DNA of 26,401 nucleotides from a virus (IMGVR_UViG_3300017969_000116:1-26401); one strand, 5' to 3'; shown: positions 7,700 to 15,834, counted from the stretch's first letter. The notes: generated from the sequence alone by a model not told the origin. Numbers and translations are program-made.

Positions 7700-7707
7700 T
7701 ATAAATA
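7700..7707 (+). promoter_or_regulatory. Perfect late promoter TATAAATA of the HNH gene
   Basis: A consensus octamer lies 16 bases before the ATG at 7724, with GAGG at 7714-7717 as ribosome binding site. A 7-base inverted repeat (TAAAAGT 7673-7679, ACTTTTA 7707-7713) encloses the promoter. Confidence 0.75.
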
Positions 7708-7723
7708 CTTTTAGAGGTAGATT

Positions 7724-8434
7724 ATGAGATTTAAAGATTTAAGTGGTATGACTTTTGGTAAATTACTTGTTTTAGAGCGGGTGACCCCCCAAATAGGTCG
7801 AACGGTGAAATATAAATGTAAATGTGAATGTGGGGAGGAAGTTGTCGTACAGAGAAGCAATTTACAATCTGGGTGTACGAAATCTTGTGGGAAACATAAT
7901 TATAAAGATTTGTCTGGTGAAAAGTTTGGGAAGTTGCTATGCCTTGAGAAGGGTGAGGGTAGAAAGCACACCAATGGTGTCAGTGTAACGTGGAAATGTG
8001 TATGTGATTGTGGGCATGAGGTTGAGGTTTTAGCGGGACAACTTTCCTCTGGTAGAACCAGATCTTGCGGTTGCCTCAGAAGGGAAAAGACAAAAGAAAG
8101 ATTCTCCAAAGGGTACGAGGATATAAGCGGAAAATATTGGTCGTCTGTGAAGGGTGGCGCGAGGAAGAGGGGTTTGGAATTTGAAATAACCAAAGAGCAG
8201 ATATGGGAAATGTTTCTAAATCAAAATAAAAAATGTAAATTATCAGGTGATGATATTATTTTTTCACTTGACAACGAAAAGAAAACCGCTTCCATAGATA
8301 GGATTGATAACTCTAAAGGATATACTATCGATAACGTACAAATTTTACATAAAGACATCAATAAGATGAAGAACAATTTACCACAAAAAAGGTTCATAGA
8401 AATATGTAAAAACATAGCGAGAAAAAACAATTAA
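7724..8434 (+). CDS. HNH homing endonuclease with tandem Cys-rich DNA-binding repeats
   Basis: A 236-residue free-standing HNH endonuclease. The N-terminus is two copies of one module: DLSGMTFGKLLVLER through CECGEEV to CTKSCG (about 5-57), and DLSGEKFGKLLCLEK through CDCGHEV to TRSCGC (about 62-118). Each has four Cys in a CxCxCG plus SCG pattern, likely a zinc-bound DNA-reading unit of the kind fused to phage HNH proteins. The C-terminal HNH core has CKLSGDD, then ASIDRIDNSKGYTIDNVQIL and NKMKN (about 165-218). Here the metal site uses Asp/Asn in place of the usual first His pair, as in many phage SIDRIDN proteins. It lies divergent to gp13 and just upstream of the ribonucleotide reductase gene, a class of gene often neighboured by homing endonucleases. 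Confidence 0.88.
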   Translation: MRFKDLSGMTFGKLLVLERVTPQIGRTVKYKCKCECGEEVVVQRSNLQSGCTKSCGKHNYKDLSGEKFGKLLCLEKGEGRKHTNGVSVTWKCVCDCGHEVEVLAGQLSSGRTRSCGCLRREKTKERFSKGYEDISGKYWSSVKGGARKRGLEFEITKEQIWEMFLNQNKKCKLSGDDIIFSLDNEKKTASIDRIDNSKGYTIDNVQILHKDINKMKNNLPQKRFIEICKNIARKNN

Positions 8435-8444
8435 TTTTTTACTA

Positions 8445-8453
8445 TGCTATAAT
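8445..8453 (+). promoter_or_regulatory. Extended -10 promoter of the ribonucleotide reductase gene
   Basis: TGCTATAAT is a perfect extended -10 (TGnTATAAT) 79 bases before the RNR start, without a clear -35. It is a host sigma70 (early/middle) type rather than the late TATAAATA type. GGAG at 8522-8525 serves translation. Confidence 0.6.
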
Positions 8454-8532
8454 AGATGGTTTGCGACTAAAGAAAATTTTATCTATAGAAATCAGTTCGA
8501 TTTAGGGTAAATTATTTGTACGGAGAAATTAC

Positions 8533-11001
8533 ATGACAGAGACAAATTGCGGGTTTACATATGATGAAGCATACGAGAAAAGTTTAGAATATTTTGAGGG
8601 TGACGAGTTGGCCGCTAAGGTCTTTTTAGATAAATATGCCCTAAGAGACAACGAAAACAACATTTTAGAAGACACACCAGAAAAGTTACACAGAAGATTA
8701 GCAAGAGAATTCGCAAGAATCGAAAAGTCGAAGTTTAAAGACCCTTTAACAGAAGAAGGGATCTTTAATATGTTCGATAGATTCAATTATATAGTCCCAC
8801 AAGGGAGCCCAATGTACGGGATTGGTAATATTTTCCAGATTATCTCCCTTTCCAATTGCTACGTTCTTGAATCACCGGAAGATTCCTACTCTTCGATTCT
8901 TAGAATTGACGAACAACTGGTCAACATTTCCAAACGTCGAGGTGGCGTTGGTATTAACTTGTCCAATTTGAGACCATCCGGCACACCAACCCAGAATGCA
9001 GCTAGAACTTCAACTGGAATTACGACATGGATGCAAAGATATAGTAATAGTATTAGAGAAGTTGGTCAATCTGGTCGTCGTGGTGCCCTAATGATGGTGC
9101 TTGATGTGAGGCATCCCGATATTGAACAGTTTATCACTATTAAAAATGATGAAACTAAGGTTACGGGGGCTAATGTATCCGTTCTTATTAATAAAGATTT
9201 CATGAAAGCCGTTGATAATAACGAAGATTACACTTTGCAGTTCCCTATTGAATCCGATAACCCGATAATTACTAAGACCATTAAGGCTAAGAAGCTTTGG
9301 AAGCTTTTAATTGAGTCAGCACACAATAGAGCCGAGCCGGGAATCCTTATGTGGGACAATTTCATGGATCAAGGTCCCGCTAATAGGTATGATATTTATA
9401 GATCAGTAGCGACAAACCCATGTGCCGAGATTGATATTTGCCCTCTTGACTCATGTCGTTTAATTGCAATGAATCTGTTCAATTTCGTCGAAAACCCATT
9501 CACTGATGAAGCTTATTTCAATTACGAAAAGTTTGCAGAGTATTCAAAAGTGGGTGAAAGATTAATGGATGACTTAGTTGACCTCGAATCCGAAAAGATT
9601 AAGGCCATTATAGCTAAAATTGAGTCTGACCCTGAAGATGATGAAATTAAAAGAAACGAAAAAGAACTTTGGGAGAAGATTCTTTGGTTTAACGATAATG
9701 GTCGTCGAACAGGTCTTGGGATTACTGCACTAGGAGACACTTTAGCCGCACTAGGTATTAAATATGCGTCAAAGGAAGGTATTGCTGAAACAGAAAAGAT
9801 CTATCAAACCTTAAAATTAAGTGCATATAGAAGTTCTGTAGAAATGGCGAAAGAGCTAGGCGCATTTACAGGTTATGATGCGAAACTTGAAGAAGAATGT
9901 CCCTTCATTCAAAGGATCAGAGAAGAAGATCCTGAATTATATGCAGATATGGTGGAATATGGTCGTAGAAATGTGGCATTATTAACCACTGCCCCTACGG
10001 GTTCTGTTAGTATTGAGACACAAACCACTTCAGGTGTAGAACCTTTATATCTGTTTGGTTTTAAGAGACGTAAAAAGGTTAATCCGAACGATGACAACGT
10101 TAGAGTTGATTTTGTTGACCAGAATGGCGATTCATGGCAAGAGTTTATGGTGTATCACCCCAAGGTTAAAATGTGGATGGATATAACTGGTGAAACTGAT
10201 GTAGAGAAATCACCTTGGTTTGGTTGTACAGCCAATGATATAAATTGGATTAAAAGAGTTGAAACACAAGCTGCTGCACAAAAGCACGTTTGTCATTCTA
10301 TTTCATCTACAATCAATCTTCCAAGTGATGTTTCAGTTAGGGAAGTTGGTAAGATTTATAGAAAAGCTTTTGAATCAGGCTGCAAAGGGATCACCATCTA
10401 CAGGGACGGTTGCAGAACTGGTGTCTTAGTAGCTGAAGATTCGAAGAAAGAAGATAAACCCGAATCGGTTCAGAAAACCTCTGCACCTAAGAGACCGAAA
10501 ATACTCCCTTGTGACGTATTTCACTTGACGAAAGATGGAGATCGTTACTATGTGTGTGTTGGTCTCATGGACAATTGCCCATATGAAGTGTTTTGTTCGA
10601 TTAATGATGATGGTGAAGGTGACGTCATTATTCCGAAATCAATTAAACACGGAGAACTCCACAAAGAAGCGAGAAGTAAGTATGTTCTTAAGCATGTCGA
10701 GAAAGAATATAGCTGCGTTTTAAATAATGGCCATTCAGACGATACTGTTGAGGCGTTAACAAGATTAATTTCCACAGCTTTACGACATGGTAGTGATATT
10801 TCTTTTGTTGTTCATCAATTGGAGAAAACTAAGGGTGATCTTACATCTCTTAGTAAGGTATTAGCTAGAACTTTGAAGAAATACATACAAGACGGTGTTA
10901 AAGTCCACGGTGCAGAGTGTACTGCGTGTGGTTCGCACAATTTAGTGAGACAAGAAGGTTGTATTACATGCCTTGATTGCGGAAACTCTAAATGCGGCTA
11001 A
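8533..11001 (+). CDS. nrdJ: Class II (adenosylcobalamin-dependent) ribonucleotide reductase
   Basis: An 822-residue single-chain enzyme that reduces ribonucleotides to deoxyribonucleotides for phage DNA synthesis, using coenzyme B12 to make the cysteine radical. The active site is visible: the NPCAE motif (N295, radical C297, E299), the redox pair C109 (LSNCYVLE) and C308 (DSCRLIAMNL), and the phosphate-binding loop TAPTGSVSIETQTTSGVEP (about 487-504). The C-terminus has a TSCPD-like domain (about 655-760) and a six-Cys tail (C796, C799, C810, C813, C816, C821) that probably shuttles reducing equivalents. There is no ATP-cone before the catalytic core and no intein. No NrdB radical subunit is nearby, consistent with class II. 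It sits among late genes but has its own promoter and terminator. Confidence 0.93.
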   Translation: MTETNCGFTYDEAYEKSLEYFEGDELAAKVFLDKYALRDNENNILEDTPEKLHRRLAREFARIEKSKFKDPLTEEGIFNMFDRFNYIVPQGSPMYGIGNIFQIISLSNCYVLESPEDSYSSILRIDEQLVNISKRRGGVGINLSNLRPSGTPTQNAARTSTGITTWMQRYSNSIREVGQSGRRGALMMVLDVRHPDIEQFITIKNDETKVTGANVSVLINKDFMKAVDNNEDYTLQFPIESDNPIITKTIKAKKLWKLLIESAHNRAEPGILMWDNFMDQGPANRYDIYRSVATNPCAEIDICPLDSCRLIAMNLFNFVENPFTDEAYFNYEKFAEYSKVGERLMDDLVDLESEKIKAIIAKIESDPEDDEIKRNEKELWEKILWFNDNGRRTGLGITALGDTLAALGIKYASKEGIAETEKIYQTLKLSAYRSSVEMAKELGAFTGYDAKLEEECPFIQRIREEDPELYADMVEYGRRNVALLTTAPTGSVSIETQTTSGVEPLYLFGFKRRKKVNPNDDNVRVDFVDQNGDSWQEFMVYHPKVKMWMDITGETDVEKSPWFGCTANDINWIKRVETQAAAQKHVCHSISSTINLPSDVSVREVGKIYRKAFESGCKGITIYRDGCRTGVLVAEDSKKEDKPESVQKTSAPKRPKILPCDVFHLTKDGDRYYVCVGLMDNCPYEVFCSINDDGEGDVIIPKSIKHGELHKEARSKYVLKHVEKEYSCVLNNGHSDDTVEALTRLISTALRHGSDISFVVHQLEKTKGDLTSLSKVLARTLKKYIQDGVKVHGAECTACGSHNLVRQEGCITCLDCGNSKCG

Positions 11002-11028
11002 TATAACTACATAATATAGATTATGGGA

Positions 11029-11061
11029 GACTCAGACCTTACATGGTTTGAGTCTTTTTTT
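11029..11061 (+). terminator. Intrinsic terminator after nrdJ
   Basis: GACTCAGACC (11029-11038) pairs with GGTTTGAGTC (11045-11054) over ten bases with one G-T pair and a six-base loop, followed by seven T. It ends the RNR transcript before the gp21 late promoter. Confidence 0.88.
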
Positions 11062-11091
11062 ATAAAAAAACACATATTTACGTTTGTTTCC

Positions 11092-11099
11092 AATAAATA
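11092..11099 (+). promoter_or_regulatory. Late promoter of gp21
   Basis: AATAAATA followed by TTTAAAAG lies 30 bases before the gp21 ATG, one mismatch from the T4 consensus. GGAGA near 11117 is the ribosome binding site. Confidence 0.68.
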
Positions 11100-11129
11100 T
11101 TTAAAAGTAAAATTTATGGAGAATATATT

Positions 11130-11807
11130 ATGAACGAACCGCTGAAATTAATAATGGAAAAACCCGATTACTCGAACGAGTTAGACGTTTTAGTTGAGGA
11201 AGAGAATTCCAAGAAAGAAAGAAACGTTTACATATCAGGTATTTACATGATGGCCGAAGGTGTGAATAAGAACGGACGTAAATATAAGCTTGACGAAATG
11301 ATCACCGAAGCCAACCGTTACACAAAAGAATTCATTGAAACTGGTCGTTCATTAGGCGAATTAAACCACCCACCCTCTTCTGCTGAAGTCGATTTAAAGA
11401 ATGCATGTCACATGATTCTTTCACTTGAACAAAAAGGCAATTATTTTTATGGTAAATCAAAGATCCTTTCCACACCTAGTGGAGTTATCGCCAAGTCTCT
11501 TTTAAATGACGGCGTTAAGTTAGGTATTTCTTCAAGAGCATTAGGAAAGTTAGTTCCTGATGGTGATGTTAATGTTGTCGAAGGGTTTAGACTCATTACT
11601 CATGACTTAGTACATGAGCCAAGTGTCTCTTCAGCGATGTTAGAGTCTGTTTTAGAGAATAAACAGTATATCATTGAAGAAGGCGGTAAAATTGTCGAGG
11701 TTGCTTGTGATGGTTTAGAGTGTTCCATCAAGAATCTCCCTAAAAAGGACGTTCAAGAGCACATTATGGAATCATTCACTCAATTTATTAACTCTTTAAG
11801 AGTGTAA
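11130..11807 (+). CDS. 21: Prohead core protease (T4 gp21-like)
   Basis: A 225-residue serine protease of the T4 prohead protease family (herpesvirus-assemblin-like fold). In the prohead it cleaves scaffold, capsid and itself after hydrophobic-x-Glu, triggering head maturation. The family signature is clear: ISGIYMMAEGVNKNGRKY (about 35-52), GELNHP with catalytic His80, LGISSRALGK with the catalytic Ser at 134 or 135, and THDLVHEPS with a probable third residue Asp159. It heads the cluster that continues with a hypothetical, a 51-residue protein, scaffold and major capsid protein, as in T4 (21-22-23) but with two extra genes between 21 and 22. Confidence 0.93.
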   Translation: MNEPLKLIMEKPDYSNELDVLVEEENSKKERNVYISGIYMMAEGVNKNGRKYKLDEMITEANRYTKEFIETGRSLGELNHPPSSAEVDLKNACHMILSLEQKGNYFYGKSKILSTPSGVIAKSLLNDGVKLGISSRALGKLVPDGDVNVVEGFRLITHDLVHEPSVSSAMLESVLENKQYIIEEGGKIVEVACDGLECSIKNLPKKDVQEHIMESFTQFINSLRV

Positions 11808-11808
11808 A

Positions 11809-12273
11809 ATGAGCAAGGGCAAGAAGAACCGCTTTGAAGATGTGTTCGTCTCTTTAGTTTTAGAGGCAATCGATCTTGAAAAGACGGGTCCTAAGAAGAT
11901 TTCCATTCAAGATGCGGAAACGGGTGATGTTGCTGATGTCGATATCTCCAATTTCATCTTTCAAAACACAAATGGCGGCACTGAACCAGTAACATTAGTT
12001 GGTGTTAGAGCCAGAGATTCCAAATCCGATCCCTCTAAAAAAGCTGGTGACGAAATGAAGATAAACGGTAGACTCAAATACCGTTATAGTCCCACAGGTG
12101 GCCCTTCCCCTATTGGTGACGCCCAACAGAGGTATAAGAATTACGATATTATAACTCTTATGGTTAATTCTGTTGACGGAAAAGCGTACCCAAGAGGGCA
12201 GATAAGAAATATTAAGGCGAATACGATTAATAAAATTTCAATGGGAGGAAAAGTTTATAACATTTTGACATAA
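11809..12273 (+). CDS. Hypothetical protein between gp21 and gp22
   Basis: A 154-residue basic protein with no family I recognise. The N-terminus KGKKNRFEDVFVSLVLEAID looks helical. The rest is beta-rich with a Gly/Pro segment (YSPTGGPSPIGDAQQRY) and an ending NTINKISMGGKVYNILT. Its ATG lies one base after the gp21 stop, so it is very likely cotranslated with the protease. The position suggests a prohead core or assembly role, perhaps in the place of T4 gp67/gp68, but there is no sequence evidence for that equivalence. Confidence 0.8.
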   Translation: MSKGKKNRFEDVFVSLVLEAIDLEKTGPKKISIQDAETGDVADVDISNFIFQNTNGGTEPVTLVGVRARDSKSDPSKKAGDEMKINGRLKYRYSPTGGPSPIGDAQQRYKNYDIITLMVNSVDGKAYPRGQIRNIKANTINKISMGGKVYNILT

Positions 12274-12298
12274 AATAATCATTTTTTGTCTTAAAAAC

Positions 12299-12306
12299 TA
12301 TAAATA
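12299..12306 (+). promoter_or_regulatory. Perfect late promoter TATAAATA of the 51-residue gene and gp22
   Basis: A consensus T4 late octamer lies 20 bases before the ATG at 12327. TGAGGA near 12313-12318 is the ribosome binding site. Confidence 0.8.
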
Positions 12307-12326
12307 ATTAAAATGAGGAATTTTTT

Positions 12327-12482
12327 ATGAAAGAACAAGAACTTATACATGAGTTTATTCACAATGTCTACACTGATAATTTTGCAGACGCAGAGAAATC
12401 TCTTCGATTAGTCGTAGAAGAAAAGATAAAGAATAAGATGAAAGAAGAGATGGAAAATCTTGAACAAGGGAGAAATCAATAA
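12327..12482 (+). CDS. 51-residue charged protein upstream of scaffold
   Basis: ATG 12327 to TAA 12480-12482 encodes a short, highly charged, helical protein (MKEQELIHEFIHNVYTDNF, then a Lys/Glu-rich helix). Its stop overlaps the gp22 ATG (TAATG), and it follows a perfect late promoter and a good ribosome binding site, so it is very likely expressed and coupled to the scaffold gene. Its size, charge and place recall the small prohead core proteins of T4 (gp67, gp68), but I see no specific sequence match. The C-terminal NLEQ might be near a protease site but does not fit the gp21 rule. Confidence 0.75.
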   Translation: MKEQELIHEFIHNVYTDNFADAEKSLRLVVEEKIKNKMKEEMENLEQGRNQ

Positions 12483-13402
12483 TGAAAGATATGGAGAAAA
12501 TTTTAGAATCTATTAGTAGCGACCTTTTAACAGATGATATTAAGTCTGCAATTACAGAGTCCTTCCAGATTGCGGTAACAGAAGCCGTCGAAAAACAAGT
12601 GAATGAGCGTGTAGAGTTAGCTTGTAAGAATTTAGCCGAAAAGATCGACGCCGATCACACTGAAAAGGTAGAAAAGCTAGTTGAAGCCATCGACGAAACA
12701 CATACTAAGATGTTTAAAGAGTCAATTGCAAAGGTAGACGCTTCACATACTAAGAAGTTACAGAATGTCGTCGAGAAGTTTAGAAAAGAACTTAACGAGA
12801 ACGCTACTGAGTTCAAAGATGGCCTTGTTCAGAAGGTTTCCAAGTTCTTAGACCTTAAGATTGAAGAAATGGTTCCTCAAGATCAGCTTCATGAAGCTGT
12901 TGAGAACATTCAGTCACGTAAACTCGTCAATGAAATTAAGAAGCTTCTTTCCTACGATCCAGAATCTATCAATGATGATGTCAAAGTAGCTCTTAAAGAA
13001 GGTTACGATGCAATCGAGAATTTAAAGAAGGAACTTAATGAGAAGTCGAAAGAAAATCTTTCCCTGTTAGAGGAAACTAACAAGATCAAGGGTCAGATTA
13101 TCCTTGAAAGTAAGATTAAAGATCTTCCAGAACCTAAGAGAAAATTTATCCAGAAGTTTATGACAGGAAAAACGCCGGATTATATCGAAGGTAATATTGA
13201 TTATGTACTTGAAATGTATGAACAGAATGAGAAAGAGTCGAAGCAAGTATTAGTCGAAAACGCTAAGAAAAAGACTGTTTCCAAGGGCGTTGAAGTTCCC
13301 CCCTCTCAAATTAAAGATGAAGTGATTAACGAGTCATCAACGGGTGATGATGTCGCAGATTACTTAAAGGAAATGCATGAAATGGATAACGCTTTTAAAT
13401 AA
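12482..13402 (+). CDS. 22: Prohead core scaffold protein (T4 gp22-like)
   Basis: A 306-residue Lys/Glu-rich, almost wholly helical protein with long coiled-coil stretches (about residues 35-130 and 160-215), as expected for the T4 gp22 scaffold. It forms the prohead core around which gp23 assembles and is then degraded by gp21. Family-like segments are KFLDLKIEEMVPQDQL (about 121-136) and PEPKRKFIQKFMTGKTPDYI (about 218-237), followed by a charged C-terminus ending in DYLKEMHEMDNAFK. Several possible gp21 cut sites (I/L-N-E) are visible, including VINESSTG near 282. Its start overlaps the preceding stop. Place and length fit (T4 gp22 is about 270). Confidence 0.88.
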   Translation: MKDMEKILESISSDLLTDDIKSAITESFQIAVTEAVEKQVNERVELACKNLAEKIDADHTEKVEKLVEAIDETHTKMFKESIAKVDASHTKKLQNVVEKFRKELNENATEFKDGLVQKVSKFLDLKIEEMVPQDQLHEAVENIQSRKLVNEIKKLLSYDPESINDDVKVALKEGYDAIENLKKELNEKSKENLSLLEETNKIKGQIILESKIKDLPEPKRKFIQKFMTGKTPDYIEGNIDYVLEMYEQNEKESKQVLVENAKKKTVSKGVEVPPSQIKDEVINESSTGDDVADYLKEMHEMDNAFK

Positions 13403-13415
13403 AATTGTTAAAAAT

Positions 13416-13429
13416 TGAATTGCAATTCA
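13416..13429 (+). repeat. 14-base perfect palindrome upstream of the gp23 promoter
   Basis: TGAATTGCAATTCA reads identically on both strands and directly abuts the gp23 late promoter core CTAAATA. It could be an operator-like site or chance in AT-rich DNA. Confidence 0.5.
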
Positions 13430-13436
13430 CTAAATA
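13429..13436 (+). promoter_or_regulatory. Late promoter of gp23
   Basis: ACTAAATA followed by GTTAAAATAG, 62 bases before the gp23 ATG, gives the capsid gene a longer leader than its neighbours. AAAGAGA at about 13485-13491 serves as ribosome binding site. Confidence 0.62.
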
Positions 13437-13497
13437 GTTAAAATAGAAGATGTTGAGCACTTAGTTGCTTTTAAAATAGAAAGAAAGAGAAATTATT

Positions 13498-14955
13498 ATG
13501 AGTAATGGATACATAAACCAGAATGAAGCGAAGACTCTCATTGAAAAATGGAAGCCGATGCTAGATTATTCCTCAGATCGTGTTAAGCCGATTGAAGACG
13601 ACCACACTCGTTTATCAACAGCTATGGTACTTGAAAACCAGCAAAAGTATCTCACAGAAGATAACACCGCTGGCTCCGGTGGCGCATTTGGCACTACACA
13701 GGGTACCTTTGGTGGCGGTTTCAGTGGTGATAACTACGCTGCTGGCGATGCCCGTCTGCCTAAAGTATTAATTCCGATGATTCGTCGTACATTCCCTGAA
13801 CTGATTACGAACGAGATCGTTGGTGTGCAACCTATGAGCGGCCCTGTTGGTCTCGCTTTCGCCCTTCGTTATAAGCAAGGTGCTACTGCCCTCGGTAACG
13901 ACACAGCTAACACTGGTTCCGATTCGTGGAACACCAATGTAAGCCCTGAGTCCACATGGCCTGCTACCACAGGTACAACTCCGAATCAGAGTACTAACGC
14001 CGAAGTCGGTTGGAACTATCTCAATAACGCCTTCACAGGTCAGAGATCCACTCAGTTTACCGATATTTCGAGTACTATTAGCGATTTTGGTCTTCACCCT
14101 GATGACCTTGGTGTCGCTAAAGCCCTCGCAGACTTCGAACTCACAAGCCAGATTCCTACAATGGAAATCAGCTTTGAGAAAACTGCCGTTGAAGCTGGTA
14201 CACGTAGACTAGCTGCTAAGTGGTCAGTCGAACTCGAACAGGACGTTAAGAATATGAACGGTATCGATCTGGATTCCGAACTCACCAATACAATGAGTTA
14301 TGAGATTCAGGCTGAAATCGACCGTGAAATGATCATGCGTATGCTTCGTACTTGCATCAATGCAGGTTCAGGTCGTGGTTACTCCTACTGGTATGCAGCT
14401 TCGGCTGATGCTCGTTGGTTAGGTGAACGTGGTCGTGATTTCTACGCTAGAGTTATCGTAGAAGCCAACCGTATCGCAATCCGCAACCGTCGTGGTCCTG
14501 CGAACTTCATCATCGCCACTCCTAGAGTATGTGCAATGCTTGAAATGCTTCCTGAGTTCAAGTGGATGCCTGTAAACGGCAACGTCAACACCCAACCTAC
14601 TGGCATCGCCAAGGTCGGTTCAGTTGGTGGTCGTTTCAACATCTTCCGTGACACTCGCACAGAAGCGCAGTGGAATGCAATCACACCGAATGCATATCGC
14701 TCAAGTGCTCTTGAGTACGCTCTTCTAGGGTATAAAGGTCCAGAATTCTACGATACAGGTATCGTTTACTGCCCTTACATCCCTGTTATGATCCAGCGTA
14801 CAATTGGTCCGAATGACTTCGCTCCAAGAGTCGGTCTCATGACCCGTTATGGTGTCGTAGACAACCTCTTCGGTGCCGATCTCTACTATCACTTAATCAT
14901 AGTGAAGAACCTCGGTGAGACCTTCTCCCCCGGTGTCGGAACCATCTATCTCTAA
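13498..14955 (+). CDS. 23: Major capsid protein (T4 gp23-like)
   Basis: A 485-residue HK97-fold capsid precursor of the gp23 family. The N-terminal propeptide (NEAKTLIEKWKPMLDY) is the helical scaffold-binding peptide removed by gp21. A good cut site is LTE at residues 52-54 (KYLTE then DNTAGSGG), which would leave 431 residues. Conserved landmarks are LPKVLIPMIRRTFPELITNE and GVQPMSGPVGLAFALRYKQG (about 87-127), the MEISFEKTAVEAGTRRLAAK region (about 222-241), and YYHLIIVKNLGETFSPGVGT at the end. T4 gp23 is 521. It is richer in C-ending codons than the endonuclease genes, as expected for the most highly expressed gene. It is followed by a strong terminator. Confidence 0.97.
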   Translation: MSNGYINQNEAKTLIEKWKPMLDYSSDRVKPIEDDHTRLSTAMVLENQQKYLTEDNTAGSGGAFGTTQGTFGGGFSGDNYAAGDARLPKVLIPMIRRTFPELITNEIVGVQPMSGPVGLAFALRYKQGATALGNDTANTGSDSWNTNVSPESTWPATTGTTPNQSTNAEVGWNYLNNAFTGQRSTQFTDISSTISDFGLHPDDLGVAKALADFELTSQIPTMEISFEKTAVEAGTRRLAAKWSVELEQDVKNMNGIDLDSELTNTMSYEIQAEIDREMIMRMLRTCINAGSGRGYSYWYAASADARWLGERGRDFYARVIVEANRIAIRNRRGPANFIIATPRVCAMLEMLPEFKWMPVNGNVNTQPTGIAKVGSVGGRFNIFRDTRTEAQWNAITPNAYRSSALEYALLGYKGPEFYDTGIVYCPYIPVMIQRTIGPNDFAPRVGLMTRYGVVDNLFGADLYYHLIIVKNLGETFSPGVGTIYL

Positions 14956-14970
14956 GATAGAGAATACTTC

Positions 14971-15003
14971 AAAAGAAAGGGATTTTCGAATCCCTTTCTT
15001 TTT
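14971..15003 (+). terminator. Strong intrinsic terminator after gp23
   Basis: A perfect 14-base stem, AAAAGAAAGGGATT (14971-14984) with AATCCCTTTCTTTT (14989-15002), closes on a TTCG tetraloop with a T-rich 3' arm. It separates the capsid transcript from the accessory cassette. Being symmetric, it may also act on the other strand. Confidence 0.9.
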
Positions 15004-15097
15004 ACCTAAAAGGACTTTAAAAAAAATAATGATGTGGAATCTGAGAGGGACTTTAGAAAAATATATTGATAATGAGTGATGGGAGGTAAATAGTATT

Positions 15098-15811
15098 ATG
15101 GGAGAAGAGAAAAAATGTAGTAAGTGTGGGGCGGTGAAACCCACAACAGAGTTCCATAAATGTAAATCTAATAAAGACGGACACCAAAAGGTTTGCAAAA
15201 CTTGTAGGGTAGAATATGCAACTAAAAAACGGTTGTTCATAAACGAAAAATCGAAACAGCATTATCTTAAAAATAGAGACTCTAAATTATCATACGCTAA
15301 GGAATATAGAGATACTCATAGAGAGGATATAAACTTCAAAAAACGGGAATATAGAGAAAAGAATTTAGAAAAAATTAAAAAAGCGGAAAAACAATATAGG
15401 GAAAATAATAAAGAAAAGTTGAAAAAGAGGAAGAGGATTTATAGGGAGGAAAATTCAGAAAAGGTGAATCAATATTTCAGGGAAAAATATGAAAGAGACG
15501 TAAATTATAAAATAGCACACATTTCAAGGAATAGGATGAATAAAGTTTTAAAGGGTAATTTAAAATGTTCAAAAACTGTTTCCCTATTAGGATGCACCAT
15601 AGACGATTTAAGGGCTCACCTAGAAGAGCAATTCAAAGAAGGCATGACATGGGACAATTACGGTAGGTATGGCTGGCACATCGACCACATAATCCCGTGC
15701 GATGCATTTGATTTGAGTGACCCAGAGCAACAGAAAAAATGCTTCCACTACACAAATTTACAACCATTATGGGCAAAAGAAAACTTGTCAAAGAGCAATA
15801 AATTGGTATAA
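15098..15811 (+). CDS. HNH endonuclease with charged coiled repeats
   Basis: A 237-residue protein. It has an N-terminal zinc ribbon (C7/C10 and C33/C36) and a middle region (about 50-132) of degenerate charged repeats around the theme Y-R-E-x-N-x-E-K. The C-terminal HNH nuclease spans about 185-235: HIDHIIPCDAFD at 194-205 with the catalytic His pair, and then YTNLQPLWAKENLSKSNK. This is the layout of phage free-standing HNH homing enzymes. It lies after the gp23 terminator, with GGGAGG (15081-15086) as ribosome binding site. A similar charged repeat opens the next gene, a DNA methyltransferase 23 bases downstream, so the two may be related by recombination or act together. Confidence 0.88.
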   Translation: MGEEKKCSKCGAVKPTTEFHKCKSNKDGHQKVCKTCRVEYATKKRLFINEKSKQHYLKNRDSKLSYAKEYRDTHREDINFKKREYREKNLEKIKKAEKQYRENNKEKLKKRKRIYREENSEKVNQYFREKYERDVNYKIAHISRNRMNKVLKGNLKCSKTVSLLGCTIDDLRAHLEEQFKEGMTWDNYGRYGWHIDHIIPCDAFDLSDPEQQKKCFHYTNLQPLWAKENLSKSNKLV

Positions 15812-15834
15812 TACAGGTTTACAGGAGTTAAAGA

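Noticed and set aside
8454-8532. Possible cobalamin riboswitch before the B12-dependent reductase
   Set aside because: The leader is only about 75 bases, too short for the class, and no B12-box-like sequence is present.
15001-15090. Complementarity TTTACCT (15001-15007) with AGGTAAA (15084-15090), possibly hiding the HNH RBS
   Set aside because: The left arm is partly used by the gp23 terminator stem and the arms are about 76 bases apart and only seven long.
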